Source: Filibacter tadaridae
GTDB lineage: Bacteria; Bacillota; Bacilli; Bacillales_A; Planococcaceae
Direction of reading: 5' to 3'
Length of the DNA stretch: 41,059 bases
Assembly: GCF_900609045.1 (NCBI RefSeq)
Contig: NZ_UXAV01000054.1
Coordinates: 1-41,059 of the forward strand
Every line of letters starts with the position of its first letter. Position 1 is the stretch's first letter. Positions 8,201 through 15,813 of this stretch are shown piece after piece. The position numbers and the translations under genes are program-made. The notes under the pieces were generated by a model. That model worked only from the letters and a program-made list of their open reading frames with translations. It did not search any database and was not told the DNA's origin.

Positions 8201-8764
8201 ATGAAGCGTTCGGCACAATATATAATAACGTATAACACCATTTTATTTTTACCGGAGTACGATGATGCGGGTAACTTGTACACCAAAGTGTTCGATGGCG
8301 GTTCTCCATTCGTGGTAGAGATGAATCCGACCGAACTTATCGATTTCAACTTGAAATACTACGGCTCTAGTTTAAAAGGTGCCAGAGAAAGTGCCAATAT
8401 GATTTTGGGAGATACCAAAATGCATCCTGTCAATGTGATTGAAAAACTCGGGATCTTTTGGTTTCCGAGTAAATCACCTGAGGAAAATGACTGTGTCTGG
8501 TTTGCTTTGCATCATATTGAAAATACAATTAAGCTATCTAGTAAAGAGACGGAAATCATTCTTAGTGGCGGCAGTAAGATTATCATCGCTATAAGCAAAA
8601 GTTCGTTTGAGGGGAAAATACTAAAAGCTTATAAACTAAAAGGGAAGCTCGATATTCGAACAAGGGAAATGCCGATGCGAGTGAATGAATCAAAGGGGCT
8701 TTATCACATTTTTAAAAGTGGAAGCGGATTGAATTTCGTAGTCATACATGAAACTGAAGAGTAA
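8201..8764 (+). CDS. comK: ComK-family competence transcription factor
   Basis: 187 residues, close to the 192 of Bacillus subtilis ComK. Recognisable family features in order: a Met-x-Pro segment (MNPTELIDFNLKYYGSSLKGAR, cf. MKPLQIVDRSCRFFGSSYAGR in B. subtilis), a Pro-rich middle with IFWFPSKSPEENDCVWFALHHI, and a C-terminal ISKSSFEGKILKAYKLKGKL block. ComK is the DNA-binding master activator of competence for DNA uptake and binds paired AAAA-N5-TTTT boxes in the nucleoid. The ATG at 8201 follows AGGAGGAG at good spacing. It stands alone, divergent from the small sigma-factor gene. B. subtilis ComK is held by MecA-ClpC and rises by autoactivation; whether that applies here is not visible. 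Confidence 0.8.
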   Translation: MKRSAQYIITYNTILFLPEYDDAGNLYTKVFDGGSPFVVEMNPTELIDFNLKYYGSSLKGARESANMILGDTKMHPVNVIEKLGIFWFPSKSPEENDCVWFALHHIENTIKLSSKETEIILSGGSKIIIAISKSSFEGKILKAYKLKGKLDIRTREMPMRVNESKGLYHIFKSGSGLNFVVIHETEE

Positions 8765-8805
8765 AGGTTAACTTGTATCCGGTACAGACTTCTGGTTAAT
8801 CCACG

Positions 8806-8901
8806 GGATGCCAGGTACTGTCACAATTTGGATGGTGCAAAGAGTGTCGGTAGTCTGACACTCTAGTAGTACACACAGGGGGTGTCGGTATTCCGGCACC
8901 C
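8806..8901. repeat. Cluster of short palindromes and hairpins downstream of comK
   Basis: Contains GGATGCCAGGTACTGTCAC (8806-8824, family of 3498). Two tight hairpins follow: AGAGTGTC (8841-8848) with GACACTCT (8857-8864), and GGGTGTC (8880-8886) with GGCACCC (8895-8901). Neither has a T-run, so they look like repeat-derived palindromes rather than classic terminators, though they may slow read-through. The rest of 8765-9089 shows no gene. Confidence 0.5.
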
Positions 8902-9089
8902 TGCTAGTTGTGTGGGTAAGCCATTGCACTTGAAACTTTCTACTAGAACGCACGGATTTTGCAACCACCTACTGACAGTCCTCGGCAAATCTCAACATAG
9001 ACCAACAATTCCCACCCAGTATCCAAGATAAAACTACACCCAGACACCACTTCATGGTAAACTAGCTACTAACACGAGAGAGAAGGTGC

Positions 9090-9854
9090 ATGATGAAAAA
9101 ACCATGGAAGATTGCCATTATCATACTGATTGTCATCATACTAGGTATCGCGGCGTACCTAACATACATTTTGAAATTTAAAAAATACGATGTAGCGGAT
9201 GCCGAAGTTACGGAAATCATTGCGGATCCATATACAGTCGAATTGCCAGATGGCACATCCATTACAGTGGATGAAAACGGGAACATCATCGAAACGAACG
9301 ACTCCGGTTCAGCAGCCGATTCCGATGAAGCGAAAACTACGGACGATAAAGCCACAGATGATAAAACCGGCACATCTAGCACCGATAAGTCTTCAACAGA
9401 CAACAAGACCGATAGTACGAGCAACAACAATTCTTCTACAGACAAACAAGCCGGTACCACGACGAGCAAACCTGGAACAGGTAGCGCGAATCAGGCCAAC
9501 AAACCGACAGTCGCGACTATCAAAAACACATACACACCGGTTTTCAATAACCTGGAATCACAAGCCAATGGGAAGATTAATGCCCTCGTAGGCCGTGCCA
9601 AGCAAGAGTACAGCTCAAAAAAAGCGAACGGCGAAAGCATAAACTACGGTTACTTTTACAATAAATACATGGCCGCTGCGAATGAACTTGAGGCGAGCAC
9701 GGACGCAATCTTCTACGGTACCCTCAAAGTAGTCGAAGCTGAACTTGTGAATAACGGGTACAACAAATCGTACGCGCAAAGCTTCAAAGATGAATACGAA
9801 GCGATGAAAAAAACACGCCGCGACAGCATTCTAAGTAAAGCGGTCGGCCGGTGA
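9090..9854 (+). CDS. Membrane-anchored extracellular protein of unknown function
   Basis: 254 residues. Residues 1-29 form an N-terminal membrane anchor (short Lys-rich head, then a hydrophobic stretch), so the rest is probably outside the cell. Residues ~35-70 are an acidic segment (PDGTSITVDENGNI). Residues ~70-135 are a low-complexity Ser/Thr/Asp/Lys linker typical of wall-spanning stalks. Residues ~145-254 form a compact helical domain (YTPVFNNLESQANGKINALV onward) that I cannot assign. Two ATG codons stand in tandem; AGAAGGTG fits the second (9093) slightly better. It is followed by a strong bidirectional terminator. Position just before the capsule genes hints at a cell-surface role, but nothing shows what it does. 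Confidence 0.7.
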   Translation: MMKKPWKIAIIILIVIILGIAAYLTYILKFKKYDVADAEVTEIIADPYTVELPDGTSITVDENGNIIETNDSGSAADSDEAKTTDDKATDDKTGTSSTDKSSTDNKTDSTSNNNSSTDKQAGTTTSKPGTGSANQANKPTVATIKNTYTPVFNNLESQANGKINALVGRAKQEYSSKKANGESINYGYFYNKYMAAANELEASTDAIFYGTLKVVEAELVNNGYNKSYAQSFKDEYEAMKKTRRDSILSKAVGR

Positions 9855-9870
9855 TTAATCCGAACCAACT

Positions 9871-9912
9871 AAAAAACGCTCAAGTCAGTTACTAGACTTG
9901 AGCGTTTTTTTT
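9871..9912. terminator. Bidirectional terminator between convergent genes
   Basis: Stem AAAAAACGCTCAAGTC pairing with GACTTGAGCGTTTTTT, eight-base loop, extra T residues on the right. It serves the + strand gene ending at 9854 and the minus-strand VanZ-family gene ending at 9932. Confidence 0.85.
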
Positions 9913-9931
9913 GAGTTCGGTCCCCGGGTGT

Positions 9932-10417
9932 TTATAGCTTTCCACGGCGCTTCCGTTTCCGCCCGCCCCGTGCAACCAACACAATACGCAACACGGCAAT
10001 GAACGTAATAGCGCCCGCCGTATCCAGCAGTACATCGCGCGAAGAAGGCGTCCGTCCACCCGTCAACGACTGATGATACTCATCCGCTATCGCAAGTCCG
10101 AGCGTAATGACCAACGCGATTATAGAACGGAGCGTAAACCGTGGCAACACCGCATACACCGCGGTCGCCAACAAGCCGAATAGGAAAAAATGGGCGCTTT
10201 TGCGTAGCAAAAACTCAACAAACGGGTAATAGCCCCGCTCTTCGACTGAAATGATTTTTCCCCAATAAGGGATTTCCAGCTTCGATAGAGGTTCTAACAA
10301 TGGCTTATCCGGTAGCCATTCAGCAAGTGAAGGGATTAATGTTTGTTCTTCGTACGTCTGTCCGGATGAAAAGAATAGTCCAGCGACAATCAATAAAAGA
10401 AATAGAATTTTTTTCAT
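9932..10417 (-). CDS. VanZ-family membrane protein
   Basis: 161 residues with an N-terminal hydrophobic helix (~3-18) and three further membrane helices. The VanZ signature is clear: RKSAHFFLFGLL at ~72-83 and DEYHQSLTGGRTPSSRDVLL at ~112-131, ending in a basic tail (RGGRKRKRRGKL). VanZ relatives are small membrane proteins, some linked to glycopeptide resistance; most have no known reaction. The ATG at 10417 has only a weak ribosome site. It is divergent from the capsule operon, with about 200 bases between. Confidence 0.8.
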   Translation of the reverse strand: MKKILFLLLIVAGLFFSSGQTYEEQTLIPSLAEWLPDKPLLEPLSKLEIPYWGKIISVEERGYYPFVEFLLRKSAHFFLFGLLATAVYAVLPRFTLRSIIALVITLGLAIADEYHQSLTGGRTPSSRDVLLDTAGAITFIAVLRIVLVARGGRKRKRRGKL

Positions 10418-10553
10418 AGTGGAACTTTACCATAGTTCACCAGAGATGTCTTCCTATAAATAGGGTGTAAACGATAGAAATAGTAAAATAGTTAGTCAAC
10501 CCACTTACGCACCATTTTTTCCGTCAAATATGTCATATTTCCACAATAAACAA

Positions 10554-10581
10554 GAGACACTTCCGCAATCTGTGCTATAAT
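10554..10581 (+). promoter_or_regulatory. Promoter of the capABC operon
   Basis: GAGACA (10554-10559), a 16-base spacer and TATAAT (10576-10581). TG at 10573-10574 makes an extended -10. It lies 42 bases before the capA start. Confidence 0.65.
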
Positions 10582-10623
10582 AAGTCGAAATTGAATGTTA
10601 GTGAAAAAGGAGATATGTAACGT

Positions 10624-11352
10624 ATGGAGGAAACCATCAGTTTACAAGATTTATTCAAAACGCTGAAGAAAAGGCTGGTCCTTATTCTGGTAGCCGTCGT
10701 GCTAGCAGTAACTGCAGCGGGCGTCATCAGTTTTCTATTCTTGACACCGATCTACCAAGCGTCGACGCAAATCCTCGTCAATCAGCAAAAAGTCGAGCAG
10801 AGTCAGTTCAACGCACAAGACATACAAACGAATCTTCAACTCATCAATACATACAACGTTATTATCAAAAGCCCTGCTATCCTTTCGAAAGTCATTAAAA
10901 ACCTTGACCTCGACACGACACCGGCAGCGCTTTCCGGTAAACTAACCGTCAACAGCGAACAAGACTCGCAAGTTGTCAGTATTAGCGTACAAGACCCTGA
11001 GGCGTTCAGGGCCGTCGACATTGCCAATACAACAGCAATCGTCTTCCAGGAAGAAATCCAAAAGCTTATGAACGTCGATAACGTCAATATCCTATCGAAG
11101 GCGATCCCTGCGGAAAATCCGGCACCTATTAAACCGGATCCTTATCTCAATATGGCAATCGCTGCCGTCATCGGTCTTATGCTAGGCGTAGGGATTGCAT
11201 TCCTGTTAGAGTATTTGGACACAACGGTCAAAACGGAAGACGACATCGAAGAACTGCTCGGCTTACCGATACTGGGACTTATCAGCCCGATTCCTGAAGT
11301 CAAGGCACCAAGCGCAATAGACGCTCTGAAACAGAGAAGAAAGGAGAGATGA
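10624..11352 (+). CDS. capA: Capsule chain-length determinant / tyrosine-kinase modulator (CapA/YwqC)
   Basis: 242 residues of the Wzz family as found in Firmicutes, where the kinase is a separate protein. Membrane helices at ~18-40 and ~175-195 bracket an extracytoplasmic domain (YQASTQILVNQQ early, then helical). The cytoplasmic tail carries the stimulatory segment for the partner kinase, after LLEYLDTTVKTEDDIEELLG. Known role: it activates the BY-kinase and helps set polysaccharide length. AAAGGAG lies 11 bases before the ATG, a slightly long spacing. The stop overlaps the capB start as ATGA, so translation is probably coupled. The extended -10 promoter upstream makes this the first gene of the operon. 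Confidence 0.88.
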   Translation: MEETISLQDLFKTLKKRLVLILVAVVLAVTAAGVISFLFLTPIYQASTQILVNQQKVEQSQFNAQDIQTNLQLINTYNVIIKSPAILSKVIKNLDLDTTPAALSGKLTVNSEQDSQVVSISVQDPEAFRAVDIANTTAIVFQEEIQKLMNVDNVNILSKAIPAENPAPIKPDPYLNMAIAAVIGLMLGVGIAFLLEYLDTTVKTEDDIEELLGLPILGLISPIPEVKAPSAIDALKQRRKER

Positions 11353-12062
11353 GCAAAGTGGCTAAAAAGAAAAAGGCATCCACCCAAACGATGGCGCGAA
11401 AGCTGGTCGCAGATGCCAGTCCAAAATCGCTTGTCGCGGAGCAATACCGCACTGTCCGTACCAACATCAATTTCTCAACACCTGACAAAGAACTGAAGTC
11501 TTTGATCGTCACCTCTTCTTCACCTGGTGAAGGGAAGTCGACAACCGCTGCCAACATTGCTATCGTCTACGCCCAAGAAGGCAAGAACGTTTTACTCGTC
11601 GATGCTGATATGCGAAAGCCGACGATGCATTACACGTTCCATACGGCGAACACAACAGGGCTATCCAACTTGCTGACCCGCAAATGGAAACTGGCCGATG
11701 TTGTAAAAGAGACGAAAATTGATGGTTTGACGCTGATTACATGCGGTCCCATCCCGCCGAATCCTGCCGAACTGTTAGGTTCGAAAGCTATGGACATGCT
11801 TATCGATCAACTGGTTGAAGACTATGATATTATCATTTTTGATGCACCGCCGCTGTTATCCGTTGCGGATGCTCAAATTCTATCGAATAAATGCGATGGG
11901 GCAATCCTTGTCGTCAATGCAGGCAATACGCAAAAAGCCAGTATCCAAAAAGCGAAAGAAGCACTTGATTCCTCCAAGGCCAACATCCTTGGCGTTCTTA
12001 TGAACAACTTTGTCCTTGAAAAGGACCATTACTACTACCAATATTACGGAGCCGGAGAGTAA
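11349..12062 (+). CDS. capB: Bacterial tyrosine kinase, capsule type (CapB/YwqD)
   Basis: 237 residues of the BY-kinase family. Walker A at 58-65 (SPGEGKST), Walker A' at 81-91 (VLLVDADMRKP), Walker B at 161-168 (IIIFDAPP), and a C-terminal tyrosine cluster at Y228, Y229, Y230, Y232 and Y233 for autophosphorylation. It works at the membrane with CapA and controls assembly and export of the polysaccharide; relatives also phosphorylate UDP-sugar dehydrogenases and CapE-type enzymes, both present downstream. The ATG overlaps the capA stop. A small GGCG/CGCC hairpin with a T-rich tail lies between this gene and capC (12064-12095) and could attenuate transcription slightly. Confidence 0.92.
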   Translation: MSKVAKKKKASTQTMARKLVADASPKSLVAEQYRTVRTNINFSTPDKELKSLIVTSSSPGEGKSTTAANIAIVYAQEGKNVLLVDADMRKPTMHYTFHTANTTGLSNLLTRKWKLADVVKETKIDGLTLITCGPIPPNPAELLGSKAMDMLIDQLVEDYDIIIFDAPPLLSVADAQILSNKCDGAILVVNAGNTQKASIQKAKEALDSSKANILGVLMNNFVLEKDHYYYQYYGAGE

Positions 12063-12116
12063 CGGGCGATTTACGCCTGTACTCTTTTTCTTTTTACCTA
12101 GAGAGGAGAGACTTAT

Positions 12117-12884
12117 ATGATCGACATGCATACACATATCCTTTTCGGCGTCGATGACGGACCGGAAACAATCGAAGACACCATGCGCATGTTGGAAAAA
12201 GCGGCAAGTGAAGGCATCACCGACATAATCGCCACGTCGCACGCCTTCAATCCCCATTACCACGTCCCGCGCACTACAATAGAAGGTCAGCTCACACTTC
12301 TGGCGGATGCTGTCCAGTCAGCCGGCATTCCAGTCAAGCTACACCCCGGACAAGAAGTACGGCTATGCGAGGACCTCATCGAGAAAATAGAGGCCGAGGA
12401 AGCGCTATTACTCGCAAACTCGAATTATTTACTATTGGAATTGCCGACACAATCTGTTCCTGCTTATACGACAGCAATCATTCAATCGTTGCTTGAAAAA
12501 GAAATCATCCCGATCATCGCGCACCCCGAACGCAACCGGGCCATCGCCGAAAAACCCGCGCGTCTCGAACGGCTTGTCCGCAACGGGGCCCTCGCCCAAA
12601 TCACAGCGGGGAGTGTGGCCGGTCACTTTGGCAAAACAGTGCAGAAGATTTCGCTGCAACTCATCGAGTCGAACCTTATCCATACATATGGATCGGATGT
12701 TCACAACTTGGACACAAGACCGTTTTTATTTGAAAAAGGGCTGAATCTGCTGGAAAAGAAGAGATTTCATGCCGAAGCGGAACTTTTACTAGCCAACAAC
12801 GAGCGTATCCTAACGAATGACACGCTTGTCATTTTAGAACCAGAATTGATAATTCCAAAAAAGTGGTGGAACATCAAGAAGTGA
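12117..12884 (+). CDS. capC: PHP-family protein-tyrosine phosphatase (CapC/YwqE)
   Basis: 255 residues of the manganese-dependent PHP-type tyrosine phosphatases. Metal ligands visible: His5 and His7 (MHTH), His42, Glu80-type acid (GQEVRL), His136 (AHPER), Asp194 and His196 (GSDVHN). It removes phosphate from the CapB tyrosine cluster, and such cycling is needed for polymer synthesis. AGAGGAGAG precedes the ATG. It completes the capABC set and is followed by a 117-base gap before capD. Confidence 0.9.
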   Translation: MIDMHTHILFGVDDGPETIEDTMRMLEKAASEGITDIIATSHAFNPHYHVPRTTIEGQLTLLADAVQSAGIPVKLHPGQEVRLCEDLIEKIEAEEALLLANSNYLLLELPTQSVPAYTTAIIQSLLEKEIIPIIAHPERNRAIAEKPARLERLVRNGALAQITAGSVAGHFGKTVQKISLQLIESNLIHTYGSDVHNLDTRPFLFEKGLNLLEKKRFHAEAELLLANNERILTNDTLVILEPELIIPKKWWNIKK

Positions 12885-13001
12885 AGTAGTATAATCAACC
12901 TATTGGTATTGGAAATTGGTATTGAATAAGGAAGATTATTAGTCTGTTGGACAGGACCGATACATAGGGAGTCTGATTTGCTAGGAACGAGGGAGTGTAT
13001 T

Positions 13002-14813
13002 ATGACCATTAAAAAACGGATGACATTACTAGTTGTCGTCGATTCCTTTATCGTCTTGTTTTCCATCTACATAGGTTATTTTGTACTGCATCCCTACATA
13101 GACGTATTTACGAATAAGATGTTGCTGATCAGCGTCGTCACCATTCAGCTGGCGCACCACTTCTTCGCATGGCATTATGGCCTGTACAAGAAAGCATGGG
13201 CGTACGCATCAGTCGGGGAATTGAAATCGATTTTCAGAGCGGTCACCTGGACGATAGTTGTCGTCGCAGCCGTTCAATTTATACTGACACAAGATATTTA
13301 CTTACGTGCACTCTTTCTAACATGGATGCTTCATATTCTACTAATCGGTGGTTCGCGGTTATCTTGGCGGCTTGTACGGGAGACGGTTATCCATTCGAAT
13401 GCGGATGAAGAGATTCGCACCATGGTCGTCGGGGCGGGACAAGCCGGTACGATGATTGTCCGTCAAGTCTTGAAGAACCCGGCATCCGGTATGATGCCCG
13501 TGCTGTTCGTAGATGATGATAAAGCGAAACGCGGATTGGAAATATACGGATTACAAGTGCTAGGCGGCACGAACAGGATTCCTGATCTTGTCAAAGATAA
13601 TCATATCGAAAAAATCGTCATCGCTATTCCATCCATGTCTAAACAAGCCATGGCGGACTTGATGAAGATTTGCGTCGATACAGGTATTCGTACACAAACG
13701 ATTCCCCGTATTGAAGACTTGATGACAGGGAAAGTATCCGTTAACGATATGCAAGATGTCAAAATCGAGGATTTACTCGGACGTGACGAAGTCCAACTCG
13801 ATATGAAAGCCATATCAGACAAACTCACTGGCAAAACAATCCTCGTAACCGGAGCTGGCGGCTCCATCGGTTCAGAGATTTGTCGCCAAGTGAGCGAATT
13901 CAGACCGAGCAGATTGATCCTTCTCGGTCATGGTGAAAATTCCATCTACACTATAGACATGGAACTGCGTCAAAAGGTTTCACAAGACACGGAAATCATT
14001 CCGGTAATCGCAGACGTCCAAGACCGCATGCGGCTTTTCGACACCGTGAGTGAATACCAGCCCGATGTCATTTACCATGCAGCCGCACACAAACATGTGC
14101 CGTTGATGGAAGCAAACCCGATGGAAGCTGTGAAGAACAATATTTTTGGTACGAAGAATATTGCGGAAGCAGCGGACACCTTCGGCGTCCCGCACTTTGT
14201 TATGATTTCTACGGATAAGGCGGTTAACCCTCCGAATGTCATGGGTGCGACGAAACGCTTTGCGGAGATGATTGTACAGAATCTTGCGAAGAATAGCACT
14301 ACGAAATTTGCGGCTGTTCGGTTTGGGAATGTACTTGGATCGCGTGGTAGTGTTGTTCCGTTGTTTAAGAAACAGATTAAAGCGGGTGGGCCGGTTACTG
14401 TGACGGATCCGGAAATGACCCGTTACTTTATGACGATTCCGGAAGCCTCGCGGCTTGTTATTCAGGCAGGGACATTGGCTGCCGGGGGCGAAGTGTTTGT
14501 GCTTGATATGGGTGAACCGGTGAAGATTGTGGATCTGGCGAAGAACTTGATTAAGTTGTCGGGGTATAGTGAGGATGAGATTGGGATTAGGTATTCAGGG
14601 ATACGGCCTGGGGAGAAGTTGTTTGAGGAATTGTTGAATGATAATGAGCGGCAGAGCGAGCATGTTTTTCCGAAGATTTTTGTTGGGAAGGCGGAGCCGG
14701 TTAGTGGGTTGGAGATGGAGTATGTTTTGAGTAGGGTGCTTGAGATGGATGAGGTTGAGCTGAAGGATACTTTGGTTGGGTTGGCTAATCGGAAGGTGCC
14801 GGTGTTGAACTAA
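13002..14813 (+). CDS. capD: Membrane-bound UDP-GlcNAc 4,6-dehydratase (CapD/EpsC/PglF type)
   Basis: 603 residues from ATG 13002 (GAGGGAG eight bases upstream; an upstream in-frame TTG at 12978 lacks a site). About four N-terminal membrane helices in residues ~8-120, then a first Rossmann-like region, then the catalytic SDR domain with TGAGGSIGSE at ~281-290 and Thr-Asp-Lys at ~403-405 (ISTDKAVNPPNVMGATKR). The family converts UDP-GlcNAc to UDP-4-keto-6-deoxy-GlcNAc with NAD; with a CapN-like reductase this gives UDP-D-FucNAc. Length equals S. aureus CapD and B. subtilis EpsC. Odd: codon choice changes inside the gene, C-rich third positions up to ~14,220 and G/T-rich afterwards, suggesting a mosaic. 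Confidence 0.88.
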   Translation: MTIKKRMTLLVVVDSFIVLFSIYIGYFVLHPYIDVFTNKMLLISVVTIQLAHHFFAWHYGLYKKAWAYASVGELKSIFRAVTWTIVVVAAVQFILTQDIYLRALFLTWMLHILLIGGSRLSWRLVRETVIHSNADEEIRTMVVGAGQAGTMIVRQVLKNPASGMMPVLFVDDDKAKRGLEIYGLQVLGGTNRIPDLVKDNHIEKIVIAIPSMSKQAMADLMKICVDTGIRTQTIPRIEDLMTGKVSVNDMQDVKIEDLLGRDEVQLDMKAISDKLTGKTILVTGAGGSIGSEICRQVSEFRPSRLILLGHGENSIYTIDMELRQKVSQDTEIIPVIADVQDRMRLFDTVSEYQPDVIYHAAAHKHVPLMEANPMEAVKNNIFGTKNIAEAADTFGVPHFVMISTDKAVNPPNVMGATKRFAEMIVQNLAKNSTTKFAAVRFGNVLGSRGSVVPLFKKQIKAGGPVTVTDPEMTRYFMTIPEASRLVIQAGTLAAGGEVFVLDMGEPVKIVDLAKNLIKLSGYSEDEIGIRYSGIRPGEKLFEELLNDNERQSEHVFPKIFVGKAEPVSGLEMEYVLSRVLEMDEVELKDTLVGLANRKVPVLN

Positions 14814-14819
14814 ACTAGT

Positions 14820-14839
14820 GGTGCCAGATACTGACATCC
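14820..14839. repeat. Short intergenic palindrome repeat, last copy
   Basis: GGTGCCAGATACTGACATCC, directly after the capD stop. It is the last member before the AT-rich polysaccharide region, where I see none. Confidence 0.5.
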
Positions 14840-14931
14840 ACGGTGATATTCGACTACACAAAAGAAAGTCCTTTTTCGGAAGCTATCAACTTACCTTATT
14901 ATAACAGACAGTGAAATCAAACCATTAAGTC

Positions 14932-14970
14932 GCCCTTGTTCATCAAGTGGGCCTATTGGGCAAGGGTTTT
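14932..14970 (+). terminator. Possible terminator between capD and the downstream locus
   Basis: CCCTTG (14933-14938) pairs with CAAGGG (14961-14966), followed by five T. The loop has a smaller nested pairing. It could end the capABCD unit or act as a regulated leader terminator. Confidence 0.4.
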
Positions 14971-14986
14971 TATGTGAATTAAAGTA

Positions 14987-15016
14987 TTGAGTTTATTGGA
15001 TATATTCAACTAATAT
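14987..15016 (+). promoter_or_regulatory. Candidate promoter of the variable polysaccharide operon
   Basis: TTGAGT (14987-14992), an 18-base spacer and TAATAT (15011-15016), about 95 bases before the first gene. It marks the start of the AT-rich transcription unit. Confidence 0.4.
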
Positions 15017-15111
15017 CTAGCGGTTGGGAGTTTGTAAATAGGAGTGAACTTGTAAATCCAAAAGATTACTGACTGACTAACTAAGAAATATAAACAAGCG
15101 AGGTAATAGAT

Positions 15112-15792
15112 ATGACATATTTGGTGGTTGTAGCGCATCCAGATGATGAAGTTTTAGGCGCTGGTGCTACAATGTTTAAGCTAGCCCAAGAAGGACATTC
15201 AGTAAATGTCTGTATATTATCGGGTGAAGTGAATGCAAGAAATTACCGTCCGACAATTGATGAGCTTAATGTAGATGTGAATAACTCTATGGATATACTA
15301 GGCGTTGACAAAATTATTATAGGTGATTTTCCAAACATCGCATTTAATATGGTGCCCCATCTAAAGCTTGTCCAGTTTATCGAAAATGCAATGATTGAGA
15401 CAAATGCGGATGTGGTGTTAACCCATTATCCCGCCGACTTAAATAATGATCATTTACATACATCCCTGGCCTGCCAAGCTGCAGCCCGGTTATTCCAAAG
15501 AAGAAATGATGTTCCGCAGTTAAGAGAACTTCTATTCATGGAAGTCCCATCCTCTACAGAGTGGGGTCTTAATACAGCAATGAATCAGTTTTCACCGAAT
15601 ACATTTTTTGAAGTCGGTGAAGTGAGTGTTGATACAAAAATCGAGGCGCTTGCACAATATCGCGGAGTTATGAGAGATTACCCTCATCCTAGAAGCAATG
15701 AGGCGATTAAAGGTCTTGCTGCATATCGTGGTGGACAAGCGGGAATGGTTTATGCTGAAGCTTTTGAGAGTGTATTCAGACGAGGATTTTAG
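15112..15792 (+). CDS. PIG-L (LmbE-like) family N-deacetylase
   Basis: 226 residues of the zinc-dependent PIG-L/LmbE deacetylase family. The metal-binding AHPDDE motif is at 8-13 and the second ligand region at 105-116 (HYPADLNNDHLH). Family members remove the acetyl group from N-acetyl sugars, usually GlcNAc-containing. Next to a formyltransferase, it may free an amine that is then N-formylated; this pairing is an inference. GAGGTAA precedes the ATG. First gene of the AT-rich region, with a promoter-like site upstream. Confidence 0.82.
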   Translation: MTYLVVVAHPDDEVLGAGATMFKLAQEGHSVNVCILSGEVNARNYRPTIDELNVDVNNSMDILGVDKIIIGDFPNIAFNMVPHLKLVQFIENAMIETNADVVLTHYPADLNNDHLHTSLACQAAARLFQRRNDVPQLRELLFMEVPSSTEWGLNTAMNQFSPNTFFEVGEVSVDTKIEALAQYRGVMRDYPHPRSNEAIKGLAAYRGGQAGMVYAEAFESVFRRGF

Positions 15793-15813
15793 TTGTTTGG
15801 AGGAAGATGTGGT

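Noticed and set aside
9062..9469. 135-codon frame opposite the stalk region of the membrane-anchored protein
   Set aside because: Its Val/Leu/Ser-rich composition mirrors the low-complexity Ser/Thr/Asp linker on the other strand; no ribosome site.
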